From contig NZ_JAIGNJ010000001.1 in the NCBI RefSeq assembly GCF_019711415.1, positions 427,001 to 491,000 on the forward strand: a DNA stretch of 64,000 nt. Reading direction: 5' to 3'. Shown here in pieces: positions 56,753-64,000 of this stretch. Position 1 is the stretch's first letter; every line of letters starts with the position of its first letter. The stretch is from Qipengyuania vesicularis. Lineage in GTDB: Bacteria > Pseudomonadota > Alphaproteobacteria > Sphingomonadales > Sphingomonadaceae. Under the pieces are notes generated by a model. It was not told the DNA's origin. It saw only the letters and a program-made list of their open reading frames with translations, and made no database searches. Position numbers and translations under genes: made by a program.

Positions 56753-57636
56753 TGTCGCATGACCATGTCATAGCCTTGCACGGCGGTGCTGGAGTGAACC
56801 CGGAACGCGACTACGCGAAGGTTGAGACGCATCTAAGCGAGCTGGTCGACCGATGCGAGCAGATGCTGGCTGGCGGCGAAACGGCTCTCGACACGGTCGA
56901 ATTTGCCGTGGCCGAGATGGAAGACAGCGGGCTCTACGTTGCCGGGCGAGGATCCGCCCCGAACGACCAGGGCGTGGTGGAATGCGATGCCGCGATCATG
57001 GACGGCGCGCGCCTGAGGGCTGGCGGCATCTGCGCCGCCGTCGATGTTGCGCAACCTATCCGGGCTGCACGCGAAGTTCTCGAGAATACTCCCTACGTCC
57101 TACTGGCTGGTGACGGAGCGAACGCATTCGCTCGCGAGCGGGGTCTGGAGATGGTGTCGGACCCGGTCTCCCATTTCGTATTGCCTGTCGGAGTTGAGGC
57201 GGAGGAACTGCTGAAGCTCGATGACGGCCTCGCGCATGGGACGGTCGGTGCCGTCGCCCTAGATCGCAACGGCCAGCTCGCGTCGGCGACCTCGACCGGC
57301 GGCTTGCTGGGAAAGCGGGCTGGCAGGGTGGGCGACACGCCTATTACGGGGATTGGAAACTGGGCCGATGAGGAGGTCGCGGTCAGCTGCACCGGGATTG
57401 GCGAGGCGTTCATCTACGCCGGGGGCGCGCGCGATCTCGCGTCTCGCATGGCATATGCCGGGCAAAGCCTGGAGGATGCCGGCGCCTCTTTGCTCGCGGA
57501 AGTCGCGCGGCACCGCGGCGATGGCGGTCTGATCGCAGTCCACCGGACTGGCGAGGTTATCATGCCTTTTAATTCGGCCGGCATGAAACGGGCGGTCGCA
57601 GGTTCTCGGATCACCCGGGCGGTAGCGATTTTATAG
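56752..57636 (+). CDS. Isoaspartyl peptidase/L-asparaginase (Ntn hydrolase)
   Basis: 294 residues; ATG in a TGATG overlap with the cyanophycinase gene. HGGAG near the start, GRGSAPNDQGVVECDAAIMDG, and the autocleavage site HGTVGAVALD with Thr164 as new N-terminal nucleophile define the plant-type asparaginase/IaaA family. CTGIGEAFI is also conserved. It splits beta-aspartyl dipeptides to Asp plus the second amino acid in the cytosol, the natural last step after cyanophycinase. No signal peptide. Confidence 0.92.
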   Translation: MSHDHVIALHGGAGVNPERDYAKVETHLSELVDRCEQMLAGGETALDTVEFAVAEMEDSGLYVAGRGSAPNDQGVVECDAAIMDGARLRAGGICAAVDVAQPIRAAREVLENTPYVLLAGDGANAFARERGLEMVSDPVSHFVLPVGVEAEELLKLDDGLAHGTVGAVALDRNGQLASATSTGGLLGKRAGRVGDTPITGIGNWADEEVAVSCTGIGEAFIYAGGARDLASRMAYAGQSLEDAGASLLAEVARHRGDGGLIAVHRTGEVIMPFNSAGMKRAVAGSRITRAVAIL

Positions 57637-57715
57637 CGCAAACTGTCCGGGCGATTGGTCGCAAGAGAGGCTTCGCAAGCCTTGCAGTCCCGCCCCATTC
57701 CCTCCTGACCGAGCG

Positions 57716-59104
57716 TCAGAAGGAGTACTTCGTCGAGACCTGGACCTTTTGCAGGTTCCCGCTCTGGCCGTCCTCTGTCGTGCGTTCGGCATACATGTAT
57801 TCGATGCCGATATCGATCGGTCGGGCAGGGGAGTAGATGATGTTCGCCAGCACGTTCCAGCTTTCATCGGTGGCTGCGCCCGAGGTCAGCAGGACGGGAT
57901 TATCCGCCTTGAAGTAGGAAGCGCCGATATTGGAGCGGAGCTTGTCGGACCACGAATGGCGCAAGGCACCGAATCCGGAATAGGTGAAGATCGGGTCGAG
58001 GTTGCCCTCGGCATCGACCGCCGCATCGTTGACGATGTTCAGGCCGATGTAGCGTCCGAGCCCGTCACCGACGGTCCCCATGAACCGGAAGTCATCGCGC
58101 TCGCCGAGTTTGAGCTTGCCCGAGACGCTGAGGCCGTAGCCGAACGCGCTGTCCGAACCCGTGCCGAAGTCATCATCGGATATGCGCAGCGTCCTGAAGA
58201 TGCCTGCAGTCGAAAGCGAACCCCAGTCGCCGGTGAAGTTGTATCGCGCGACGATATCCGGGATCGTGTCGTCGCCTGCCAGCACGCGCGATCCATCGCT
58301 GGCGGTCACGGTCGTTTCGGGTTGTTCGACTGCAAGCATCAGCCCGCCATCGGTGTAGCGGATCATCGGCTGGCGTTCGAACACGGTCCCCGGCGTCGTG
58401 CCGATGAAATCGAGGCTTTCGGGCAGTGCACCCACGTTCTGGAAGGTCGACCAGGCTTGGCCGAACAGCCACTTGTCATAGGTGATGAATGCTTGCCGCA
58501 GGCGCGGTTGGTAGCTGTTCGAGATGCGTTCGTCGCCTCCCGGCGTGACCATGAAATCGAGCTCGATTTGCGAATTGAGCGAATGTTCGGCGCCGACATC
58601 GGTCGCAGTCTTGAAAATGAAGCGCGTCTGGCGCGCGTTGAAATCGGTGTCCCAGCCGGATGACTCGCCGCCCACCGGGATGGCGCCGGGAATGAGGAAA
58701 TCGCGCACGATGCTGCCCGTACCGACCTGTCCCGCGCTCGTGCGCTGGGCGATCGCATCGAGCTTCACATAGCCAGCATAGGATACGAGCGTGCTGCCAA
58801 CGCGGAAGCCCTTGTCTTCCTGCTTCTTGGGTTCGTCGATCTGGGCGGCGAGTTCTTCCTGCCTTTCCTGGAGCGCGCGTGTTTCGGCTAGCGCTTGCTG
58901 CGTCTGTGCGACGGTTTCGGCCTGTTGGGCATCCATCTGGCCTTCCTGCGCATCGAGCCGCTCGACCAGCTGCATGACCAGCGCCTCGAGCCGATCCAGC
59001 CGCGCTTCGACGTCGTCGTCCTGCGCCGCGGCAGGAGCTGCCGCAAGGCATGTCCCCGCAAGTAGACCCGCACGGATCACGTTCCTCAAAGCGCTGCCTG
59101 CCAT
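57716..59104 (-). CDS. DcaP-like trimeric outer membrane porin
   Basis: 462 residues from ATG 59104 (GGAGGAAGGA upstream). Signal peptide to about residue 27 (APAAAQ), a coiled coil of about 55 residues (VEARLDRLEALVMQLVERL, then Gln/Glu-rich helices), then a barrel beginning STLVSYAGYVKLDAIAQ and ending VSTKYSF with terminal Phe. This is the DcaP plan, known for uptake of small organic acids. It is divergent from acs with a palindrome between, so it may bring in acetate or related acids under the same regulator. Confidence 0.88.
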   Translation of the reverse strand: MAGSALRNVIRAGLLAGTCLAAAPAAAQDDDVEARLDRLEALVMQLVERLDAQEGQMDAQQAETVAQTQQALAETRALQERQEELAAQIDEPKKQEDKGFRVGSTLVSYAGYVKLDAIAQRTSAGQVGTGSIVRDFLIPGAIPVGGESSGWDTDFNARQTRFIFKTATDVGAEHSLNSQIELDFMVTPGGDERISNSYQPRLRQAFITYDKWLFGQAWSTFQNVGALPESLDFIGTTPGTVFERQPMIRYTDGGLMLAVEQPETTVTASDGSRVLAGDDTIPDIVARYNFTGDWGSLSTAGIFRTLRISDDDFGTGSDSAFGYGLSVSGKLKLGERDDFRFMGTVGDGLGRYIGLNIVNDAAVDAEGNLDPIFTYSGFGALRHSWSDKLRSNIGASYFKADNPVLLTSGAATDESWNVLANIIYSPARPIDIGIEYMYAERTTEDGQSGNLQKVQVSTKYSF

Positions 59105-59177
59105 TCCTTCCTCCCATTCACATTGCGAGGTCGAATGATGCGCTCGTTTGTGCCCACCGATAAATCGGCAGATGGTC

Positions 59178-59195
59178 GTAAGACCTTGGTCTGAC
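59178..59195. promoter_or_regulatory. Palindromic site between porin and acs, candidate CrbR site
   Basis: GTAAGACCTTGGTCTGAC: two 8-nt arms around TT with one mismatch. It is centred about 63 nt upstream of the acs ATG, and about 42 nt upstream of a start point expected from the weak -10 TATCCG near 59219-59224. That is a normal activator position for a LuxR/NarL-type regulator. Binding is inferred. Confidence 0.45.
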
Positions 59196-59249
59196 AGCGC
59201 GGGTGTGGGCAGGAGTGCTATCCGAGTCGGCAGACAAGGGAGACTTTCC

Positions 59250-61181
59250 ATGCTCGATGCCGTCCAACGCCTGGGCACCGCCAGCGAAACCCACTGCACC
59301 TCGGAACAGTATGATGCGCTTTACCGCCGGTCGGTCGAAGACAGCGACGGATTCTGGCTCGAACAGGCAAAGCGGCTAGACTGGATCGAGCAGCCGACCG
59401 TGGCGGGCGAATGGTCATACGACCCGGTCGAGATCAGCTGGTTCGCCGATGGCAAGCTCAACCTGTGCCACAATGCCGTTGACCGGCACCTGGAAAGCCG
59501 GGCCAATGAAACCGCACTGATCTTCGAGCCCGACGATCCGAAAAGCGCGGGCCGGTCACTCACCTATCGCCAGCTCCATGACGAAGTCGTCGCAATGGCC
59601 AATGCGCTCAAGGCGATAGGCGTAAAGAAGGGCGATCGGGTTACCATCTACATGCCGATGATCGTCGAAGGCGTGCTCGCGATGCTGGCTTGTGCACGGC
59701 TCGGAGCGATCCATTCAGTGGTCTTCGGCGGCTTCTCTCCCGAAGCCCTTGCCGGGCGGATCGAGGGCTGTGGCAGCCGCTTCGTGGTCACTGCCGACGA
59801 AGGCCTGCGCGGGGGCAAGCGCGTCCCGCTTAAGTCCAATGTCGATGCCGCGCTCGCCGAACCGGATCACGACACGCCGGTCGACGGCATGCTGGTAGTT
59901 CGCCACACAGGCGCGGAGATCGCGATGACGGCCGGCCGCGACCATTGGTATCACGATGTAGCCAGCGATGCTGACTGTCCCTGCGAGCCGATGGATGCGG
60001 AAGATCCGCTATTCATCCTCTATACCTCGGGCTCGACGGGTAAACCCAAGGGGGTGGTGCACACCACCGGCGGCTATGGCGTGTGGACTGCGACCACCTT
60101 CCACTACGTGTTCGATTACCAGAAGGGCGAAGTCTTCTGGTGCAGCGCGGACATAGGCTGGATCACCGGGCACAGCTACATCGCCTATGGCCCGCTGCTG
60201 AACGGTGCAACGCAGATGATTTTCGAGGGCATTCCGAGTTTTCCGGACCACAGCCGCTTCTGGGAAGTCGTCGAGAAACACAAGGTCAACATCCTCTACA
60301 CCGCGCCGACCGCGATCCGCGCGTTGATGCGCGAGGGCGATGCCTATGTGACGGCGCACGACCGGTCCTCGCTCCGCCTGCTCGGCACAGTGGGCGAGCC
60401 GATCAATCCGGAAGCATGGCGCTGGTATTTTGACGTCGTTGGCGAGAAGCGTTGCCCCATCGTCGACACCTGGTGGCAGACCGAAACCGGCGGCACGATG
60501 ATCACCACATTGCCTTCGGCCCACGACATGAAGCCGGGAAGTGCCGGCAGGCCCTTCTTCGGCATCCAGCCGCAGCTGGTCGACAACGATGGTGCCGTGC
60601 TCGACGGAGCGACCGAAGGCAACCTCTGTATCACCCACAGCTGGCCGGGGCAGGCGCGCACGGTCCACGGCGATCACGAGCGCTTCGAGCAGACCTATTT
60701 CAGCACCTACCCGGGCAAATACTTCACGGGTGATGGCTGCAAGCGCGACGAGGACGGCTATTACTGGATTACGGGCCGGGTCGACGACGTGATCAATGTC
60801 TCGGGTCACCGCATGGGTACCGCCGAGGTCGAGAGTGCGCTCGTCAGCCACGCCAAGGTCGCCGAGGCGGCGGTGGTCGGCTACCCGCACGACATCAAGG
60901 GGCAGGGCATTTATTGCTACGTCACCCTCAACGCGGGCGAGGAAGGCTCGGACGAGCTCTACGCCCAACTGCGCGGCCACGTGCGCAAGGAAATCGGTCC
61001 GATTGCCTCGCCTGACCATATCCAGTTCACCGATGGCCTGCCCAAGACGCGTTCGGGCAAGATCATGCGCCGGATCCTGCGCAAGATTGCCGAGAATGAC
61101 TACGGCTCGCTTGGCGATACATCCACGCTGGCCGATCCGAGCCTGGTTGATCGCCTGATCGAAGGAAGGCAGAACCGTTAG
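59250..61181 (+). CDS. acs: Acetyl-CoA synthetase
   Basis: 643 residues from ATG 59250 (AAGGGAGA upstream). Adenylation motifs [30 protein letters not shown] and [17 protein letters not shown], and the C-terminal [11 protein letters not shown] whose Lys is the usual acetylation switch. It activates acetate through acetyl-AMP. The two-component genes that follow resemble CrbS/CrbR, known activators of acs in Vibrio and Pseudomonas. The crbR-like gene starts 5 nt after the stop. Confidence 0.96.
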   Translation: MLDAVQRLGTASETHCTSEQYDALYRRSVEDSDGFWLEQAKRLDWIEQPTVAGEWSYDPVEISWFADGKLNLCHNAVDRHLESRANETALIFEPDDPKSAGRSLTYRQLHDEVVAMANALKAIGVKKGDRVTIYMPMIVEGVLAMLACARLGAIHSVVFGGFSPEALAGRIEGCGSRFVVTADEGLRGGKRVPLKSNVDAALAEPDHDTPVDGMLVVRHTGAEIAMTAGRDHWYHDVASDADCPCEPMDAEDPLFILYTSGSTGKPKGVVHTTGGYGVWTATTFHYVFDYQKGEVFWCSADIGWITGHSYIAYGPLLNGATQMIFEGIPSFPDHSRFWEVVEKHKVNILYTAPTAIRALMREGDAYVTAHDRSSLRLLGTVGEPINPEAWRWYFDVVGEKRCPIVDTWWQTETGGTMITTLPSAHDMKPGSAGRPFFGIQPQLVDNDGAVLDGATEGNLCITHSWPGQARTVHGDHERFEQTYFSTYPGKYFTGDGCKRDEDGYYWITGRVDDVINVSGHRMGTAEVESALVSHAKVAEAAVVGYPHDIKGQGIYCYVTLNAGEEGSDELYAQLRGHVRKEIGPIASPDHIQFTDGLPKTRSGKIMRRILRKIAENDYGSLGDTSTLADPSLVDRLIEGRQNR

Positions 61182-61186
61182 TCGAG

Positions 61187-61822
61187 ATGGCAAGCCGCAT
61201 CATCATCGCCGACGACCACCCGCTGTTCCGCACGGCGTTGAGCCACGCGGTGGCCAAGGTCTGGCCCGAAGCCGAGATCGTCGAGGCGTCGAGCGCTGGC
61301 GAGGCGAGGCGGGAAGTCGAACAGGGCGCGGAGGCGTTGCTGCTCGACCTTCACATGGAGGATTCGAATGGGCTGAGTGCGCTCATGGATTTCCGGCAGG
61401 ACTTTCCCGCGCTTCCCGTCGCCATCGTCTCGGCGAGCGAAGAAGTGCGCGTCTATGATGCGGCGAGTCAGTTGGGCGCGGCGGCCTTTATACCCAAATC
61501 GGCCAGCCTCGAGCTGATGCGCGAGGCGCTATCTTGCGTGCGCGAAGGCGACAGCTGGTTTCCCGAAAGCGGGGGCGAAACCGACGATGACCTTGCCCGC
61601 ATTGCCAGCCTGACCCCGGCCCAGCGCCGCATTCTTGGCCAGTTGAACGAAGGACTGCTCAACAAGCAGATCGCCTACGAGCTCGACATCAGCGAGGCTA
61701 CGGTGAAGGCCCATATCACCGCCATCTTCCGCAAGCTCGGGGTGGTAAACCGCACGCAGGCAGTGCTGCTCGCGGGCAAGCTCGATGTCTCTCAGGACGT
61801 GGCGGAGTCGGCCTCCGATTGA
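61187..61822 (+). CDS. CrbR/ErdR-like LuxR-family response regulator
   Basis: 211 residues. Receiver domain with acidic pocket ADD (9-10), phospho-accepting Asp54 (LLLDLHM) and Lys104 (FIPKSAS); LuxR/NarL helix-turn-helix at about 145-205 (LTPAQRRILGQLNEGLLNKQIAYELDISEATVKAHI begins it). Directly behind acs and opposite a CrbS-like kinase, it is most likely the activator of acs. Its last 31 nt overlap the convergent kinase gene. Confidence 0.92.
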   Translation: MASRIIIADDHPLFRTALSHAVAKVWPEAEIVEASSAGEARREVEQGAEALLLDLHMEDSNGLSALMDFRQDFPALPVAIVSASEEVRVYDAASQLGAAAFIPKSASLELMREALSCVREGDSWFPESGGETDDDLARIASLTPAQRRILGQLNEGLLNKQIAYELDISEATVKAHITAIFRKLGVVNRTQAVLLAGKLDVSQDVAESASD

Positions 61823-64000
61823 TCGCGAGACGAGCCGCGCGCAACGCAATCCGAAATAAGCGCCCGTAACGCGGCGGGCGAAGACGGTTTCAACAGGCGG
61901 TTCGCACACATGCGCCCTGCCGCAGCTTTTGTCTCCTCGCCCGCTTCCGCTGTCAGCAGGATCGCAGGTGGGCGTGTGCCCCAGGCATTGCAAAGGGCCT
62001 CGTAGACAGTGTCACCGCGCTCATCTTCGTCCAGGCGGAAATCCATGATTACGACGTCGGGTGGGGCAGGGGCACTGGCCAAGGCCTCCTGTTTGCTTGC
62101 CGCGCATGTTACTTCGAGCCCCCATTTCCCGAGCAGAGCGGTGGTCGCCGCAAGCGCGGACGGATCGTTGTCGACCACGAGAATGCGGGCACCGGACAGC
62201 GTCGAGGCTCGGCGACGTCGGCGCTCGGGCTCGGCACGAGCTCCCCAGCGAAGCACCGGCAATCGAACAGAGAAACTGCTCCCACGCCCGAGAACGGAAC
62301 GCGTGACGACCTCTATTCCCAGCAATGCGGTGATGCGGCGCACAATGGCAAGGCCGAGGCCAAGCCCCTCGCGATCGGCTGTCCTGCCACGCTGAAACTC
62401 GTCAAACAGGCGTTCGACATCTTCTTCGGGAATCCCCGGTCCGGTGTCGAACACGCACAGTTCGATATCGTCTCCCGCCCGGCGCACACCGAGCAAAACA
62501 CCACCACTTTCGGTATAGCGGATCGCGTTGCTCATGAGATTGCGCACTACGCTGGCAAGCAGCGCCCTGTCGGTCCGGATCCACGCACTCGTGTGAACAC
62601 GGCGCATGGAAAGGCCCTTGTTTTCTGCCTGCACGGTGAACTCGCGCATGATCTCATCGAAAATATCGTCCAGCGCTACCGGCTCCGGCTTCGGCTCGAT
62701 CCCGCCCCCGTCGAGCTTGGAGATATCGAGCAGCGCACGGATAAGGCGGTCGGCCGAGGTGATCGAACCATCGAGGTCACGAACCAGCACTTCCAGCCGG
62801 TCTTTTCCGCGCACCTCCTCGCCCAGCGCCGAGGCGAATAGCCGCGCCGCGTTGAGCGGCTGGATGAGATCGTGACTGGCCGCAGCAAGAAAGCGGGTCT
62901 TGGACCGCGTCGCTGCCTCGAGCTTGGTATTCGCCTCGCTTAGCTGCCGGGTACGTTCGGCAACCTTGTGTTCGAGCGCCTGCTCGGCGCGGCGATCGGC
63001 TGTCACGTCGCTGTAGCTTGTTACATAGCCGCCACCGGGCGCGGGATTGCCGATGATACGCATGATGCGTCCGTCGTGCTGTTCGCGCTCCATGCGATGC
63101 TGGCGGCCGGCGCGCATGTGCTCGAGCCGTCGAGCGACCTGTTCCTCGATTTCCTCTTCGGGCGTGCCGCCTTGTTCGAGGTTGAAGCGGATGAGATCGG
63201 CGATTGGTGTACCGACGCTGGCCAGTTCGTCGGGCAGCGTGAACATCTCCTGGTAGCGGCTGTTCCAAGCCACGAGGTTCATGTCCGCATCGACCAATGC
63301 CACGCCTTGGTCGATGTTTTCGATGGCGAGTTGCAGGAGGTCGCCGCTGAAACTGAGGCGGCGGTTGGTCTCGTCAAACATGGCGACGACCTGCTCGAGC
63401 GGGACAGGATCGCCCTGCGACCAGCTCGACACGAGCATCCTCGCCGATGAGGTTCCCACCACCCCGGCAATTGTCCGTTCGGCCATGGCCACGATGTGCG
63501 GATCGGCCGGATCGCTATCTTTTCGGCCGGTCCCCAGGGCTTCCGTTGCCCGCTTCTGGCCGACGAATTGCGCGAGGAGCAGGCGGATATCCGCTACGCG
63601 TTTCGCAGTGACGAATGCCGGCCGCGACCCCGGCGGAGCCGTGCCTACAAACGCTGCAGCCTGCGCTGCATCGACCAAGGTTTCACGGCCGAAGGCGGAA
63701 CCGGCCCAATAGGCAGCGGTATTCGCGCCAAGGCTCAGCAGCACGCCCGAAACCAGGTGATCGGGATGGATCAGGAACAGCGGGGCCTGTCCGGTTGCCG
63801 GCGGCACGATCAGCAGCACCAGCCAGCATGCAAAGCCGGCAACAAGGCCGCAGATCATTCCGGTCTTGTTGCCGCGTCTTGTGATCATGCCGAGCACGAG
63901 GCCGGGCGCGAATTGCGCCATGGCCGCAAAGGCAAGAGTTCCGAGCCCGGCAAGGTTGGCCGTGGCACCGAAGCCGAGGTAGAAGAGATAGGCGAGAAAC
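61792..64000 (-). CDS. CrbS-like hybrid histidine kinase with transporter-type N-terminus (5' part missing)
   Basis: The frame is open to the right edge, so the N-terminus is missing; about 735 residues are in view. Numbering from the Met at 63921: transmembrane segments with sodium/solute symporter-like sequence (FAPGLVLGMITRRGNKTG) to about 75, a PAS domain about 195-310, a coiled coil, HisKA with phospho-His350 (AAASHDLIQPLN), HATPase with N box SNAIRY and FDTGPGIPEE, and a receiver with Asp627 (VIMDFRL). The SLC5-like part plus this kinase layout is that of CrbS/MxtR/CbrA sensors. It should phosphorylate the adjacent response regulator in the acetate switch. Confidence 0.92.
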   Translation of the reverse strand, partial: FLAYLFYLGFGATANLAGLGTLAFAAMAQFAPGLVLGMITRRGNKTGMICGLVAGFACWLVLLIVPPATGQAPLFLIHPDHLVSGVLLSLGANTAAYWAGSAFGRETLVDAAQAAAFVGTAPPGSRPAFVTAKRVADIRLLLAQFVGQKRATEALGTGRKDSDPADPHIVAMAERTIAGVVGTSSARMLVSSWSQGDPVPLEQVVAMFDETNRRLSFSGDLLQLAIENIDQGVALVDADMNLVAWNSRYQEMFTLPDELASVGTPIADLIRFNLEQGGTPEEEIEEQVARRLEHMRAGRQHRMEREQHDGRIMRIIGNPAPGGGYVTSYSDVTADRRAEQALEHKVAERTRQLSEANTKLEAATRSKTRFLAAASHDLIQPLNAARLFASALGEEVRGKDRLEVLVRDLDGSITSADRLIRALLDISKLDGGGIEPKPEPVALDDIFDEIMREFTVQAENKGLSMRRVHTSAWIRTDRALLASVVRNLMSNAIRYTESGGVLLGVRRAGDDIELCVFDTGPGIPEEDVERLFDEFQRGRTADREGLGLGLAIVRRITALLGIEVVTRSVLGRGSSFSVRLPVLRWGARAEPERRRRRASTLSGARILVVDNDPSALAATTALLGKWGLEVTCAASKQEALASAPAPPDVVIMDFRLDEDERGDTVYEALCNAWGTRPPAILLTAEAGEETKAAAGRMCANRLLKPSSPAALRALISDCVARGSSRDQSEADSATS

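Overview
The window is a 64 kb chromosomal segment of a GC-rich alphaproteobacterium, very probably order Sphingomonadales, family Erythrobacteraceae or a close relative. The grounds are the gene order (pyrH-frr-uppS-cdsA-dxr-rseP-bamA-skp-fabZ with no lpx genes), TonB-receptor and porin types common in marine sphingomonads, LexA- and CtrA-type sites of the alphaproteobacterial form, and the protein sequences themselves. Genes are dense, many start inside the stop of the previous gene (ATGA, GTGA or TGATG overlaps), and most are housekeeping.

Layout. 1-2911: a cut-off glutathione S-transferase, tRNA hydroxylase trhO, and an Rrf2 regulator divergent from an unusual DoxX-like/AhpD-like fusion. 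3082-7193: purA, a FabH-like synthase and the phosphatidylethanolamine genes psd-pssA. 7162-7404: a small membrane protein behind a LexA-type promoter. 7761-9558: rpsB-tsf. 9596-11564: a phosphoesterase and an unknown membrane protein. 11783-20832: the envelope-biogenesis operon pyrH to fabZ. 20926-23644: rpmE, a DksA-like protein, a 2OG oxygenase, tRNA-His and an amino-acid dehydrogenase. 23701-28530: cytochrome c maturation operon ccmCDEFGHI. 28651-31139: kup and a membrane protein. 31156-36966 (minus): GNAT, yciB/ispZ, ftsY, mtaB, dapF and a GGDEF-EAL protein. 37128-41718: EVE protein, SDR, TPP enzyme, a tiny protein and an LplT-like transporter. 41836-49977: pgsA, an atypical orphan gene, oxyR, rnd, aspS, acpP-fabF-mltG, followed by a 2H phosphoesterase and tRNA-Met.

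51155-57636 is the most interesting accessory block: a TonB receptor, a YfcC-type transporter, a predicted lipoprotein cyanophycinase and an isoaspartyl peptidase, tightly coupled. Together they look like a scavenging pathway for cyanophycin or beta-aspartyl peptides. 57716-64000 is an acetate module: a DcaP-like porin divergent from acetyl-CoA synthetase, then a CrbR-like response regulator and a convergent CrbS-like hybrid kinase cut by the window edge.

Regulatory sites that deserve testing are a LexA box inside a promoter (7512-7526), an Rrf2 operator candidate (1951-1965), two CtrA-type boxes (37012-37026 and 40154-40169) and a palindrome between porin and acs (59178-59195). I saw no rRNA, CRISPR array, insertion sequence or prophage. 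Start codons were chosen by ribosome-binding site, overlap and family N-terminus; several are GTG or TTG.
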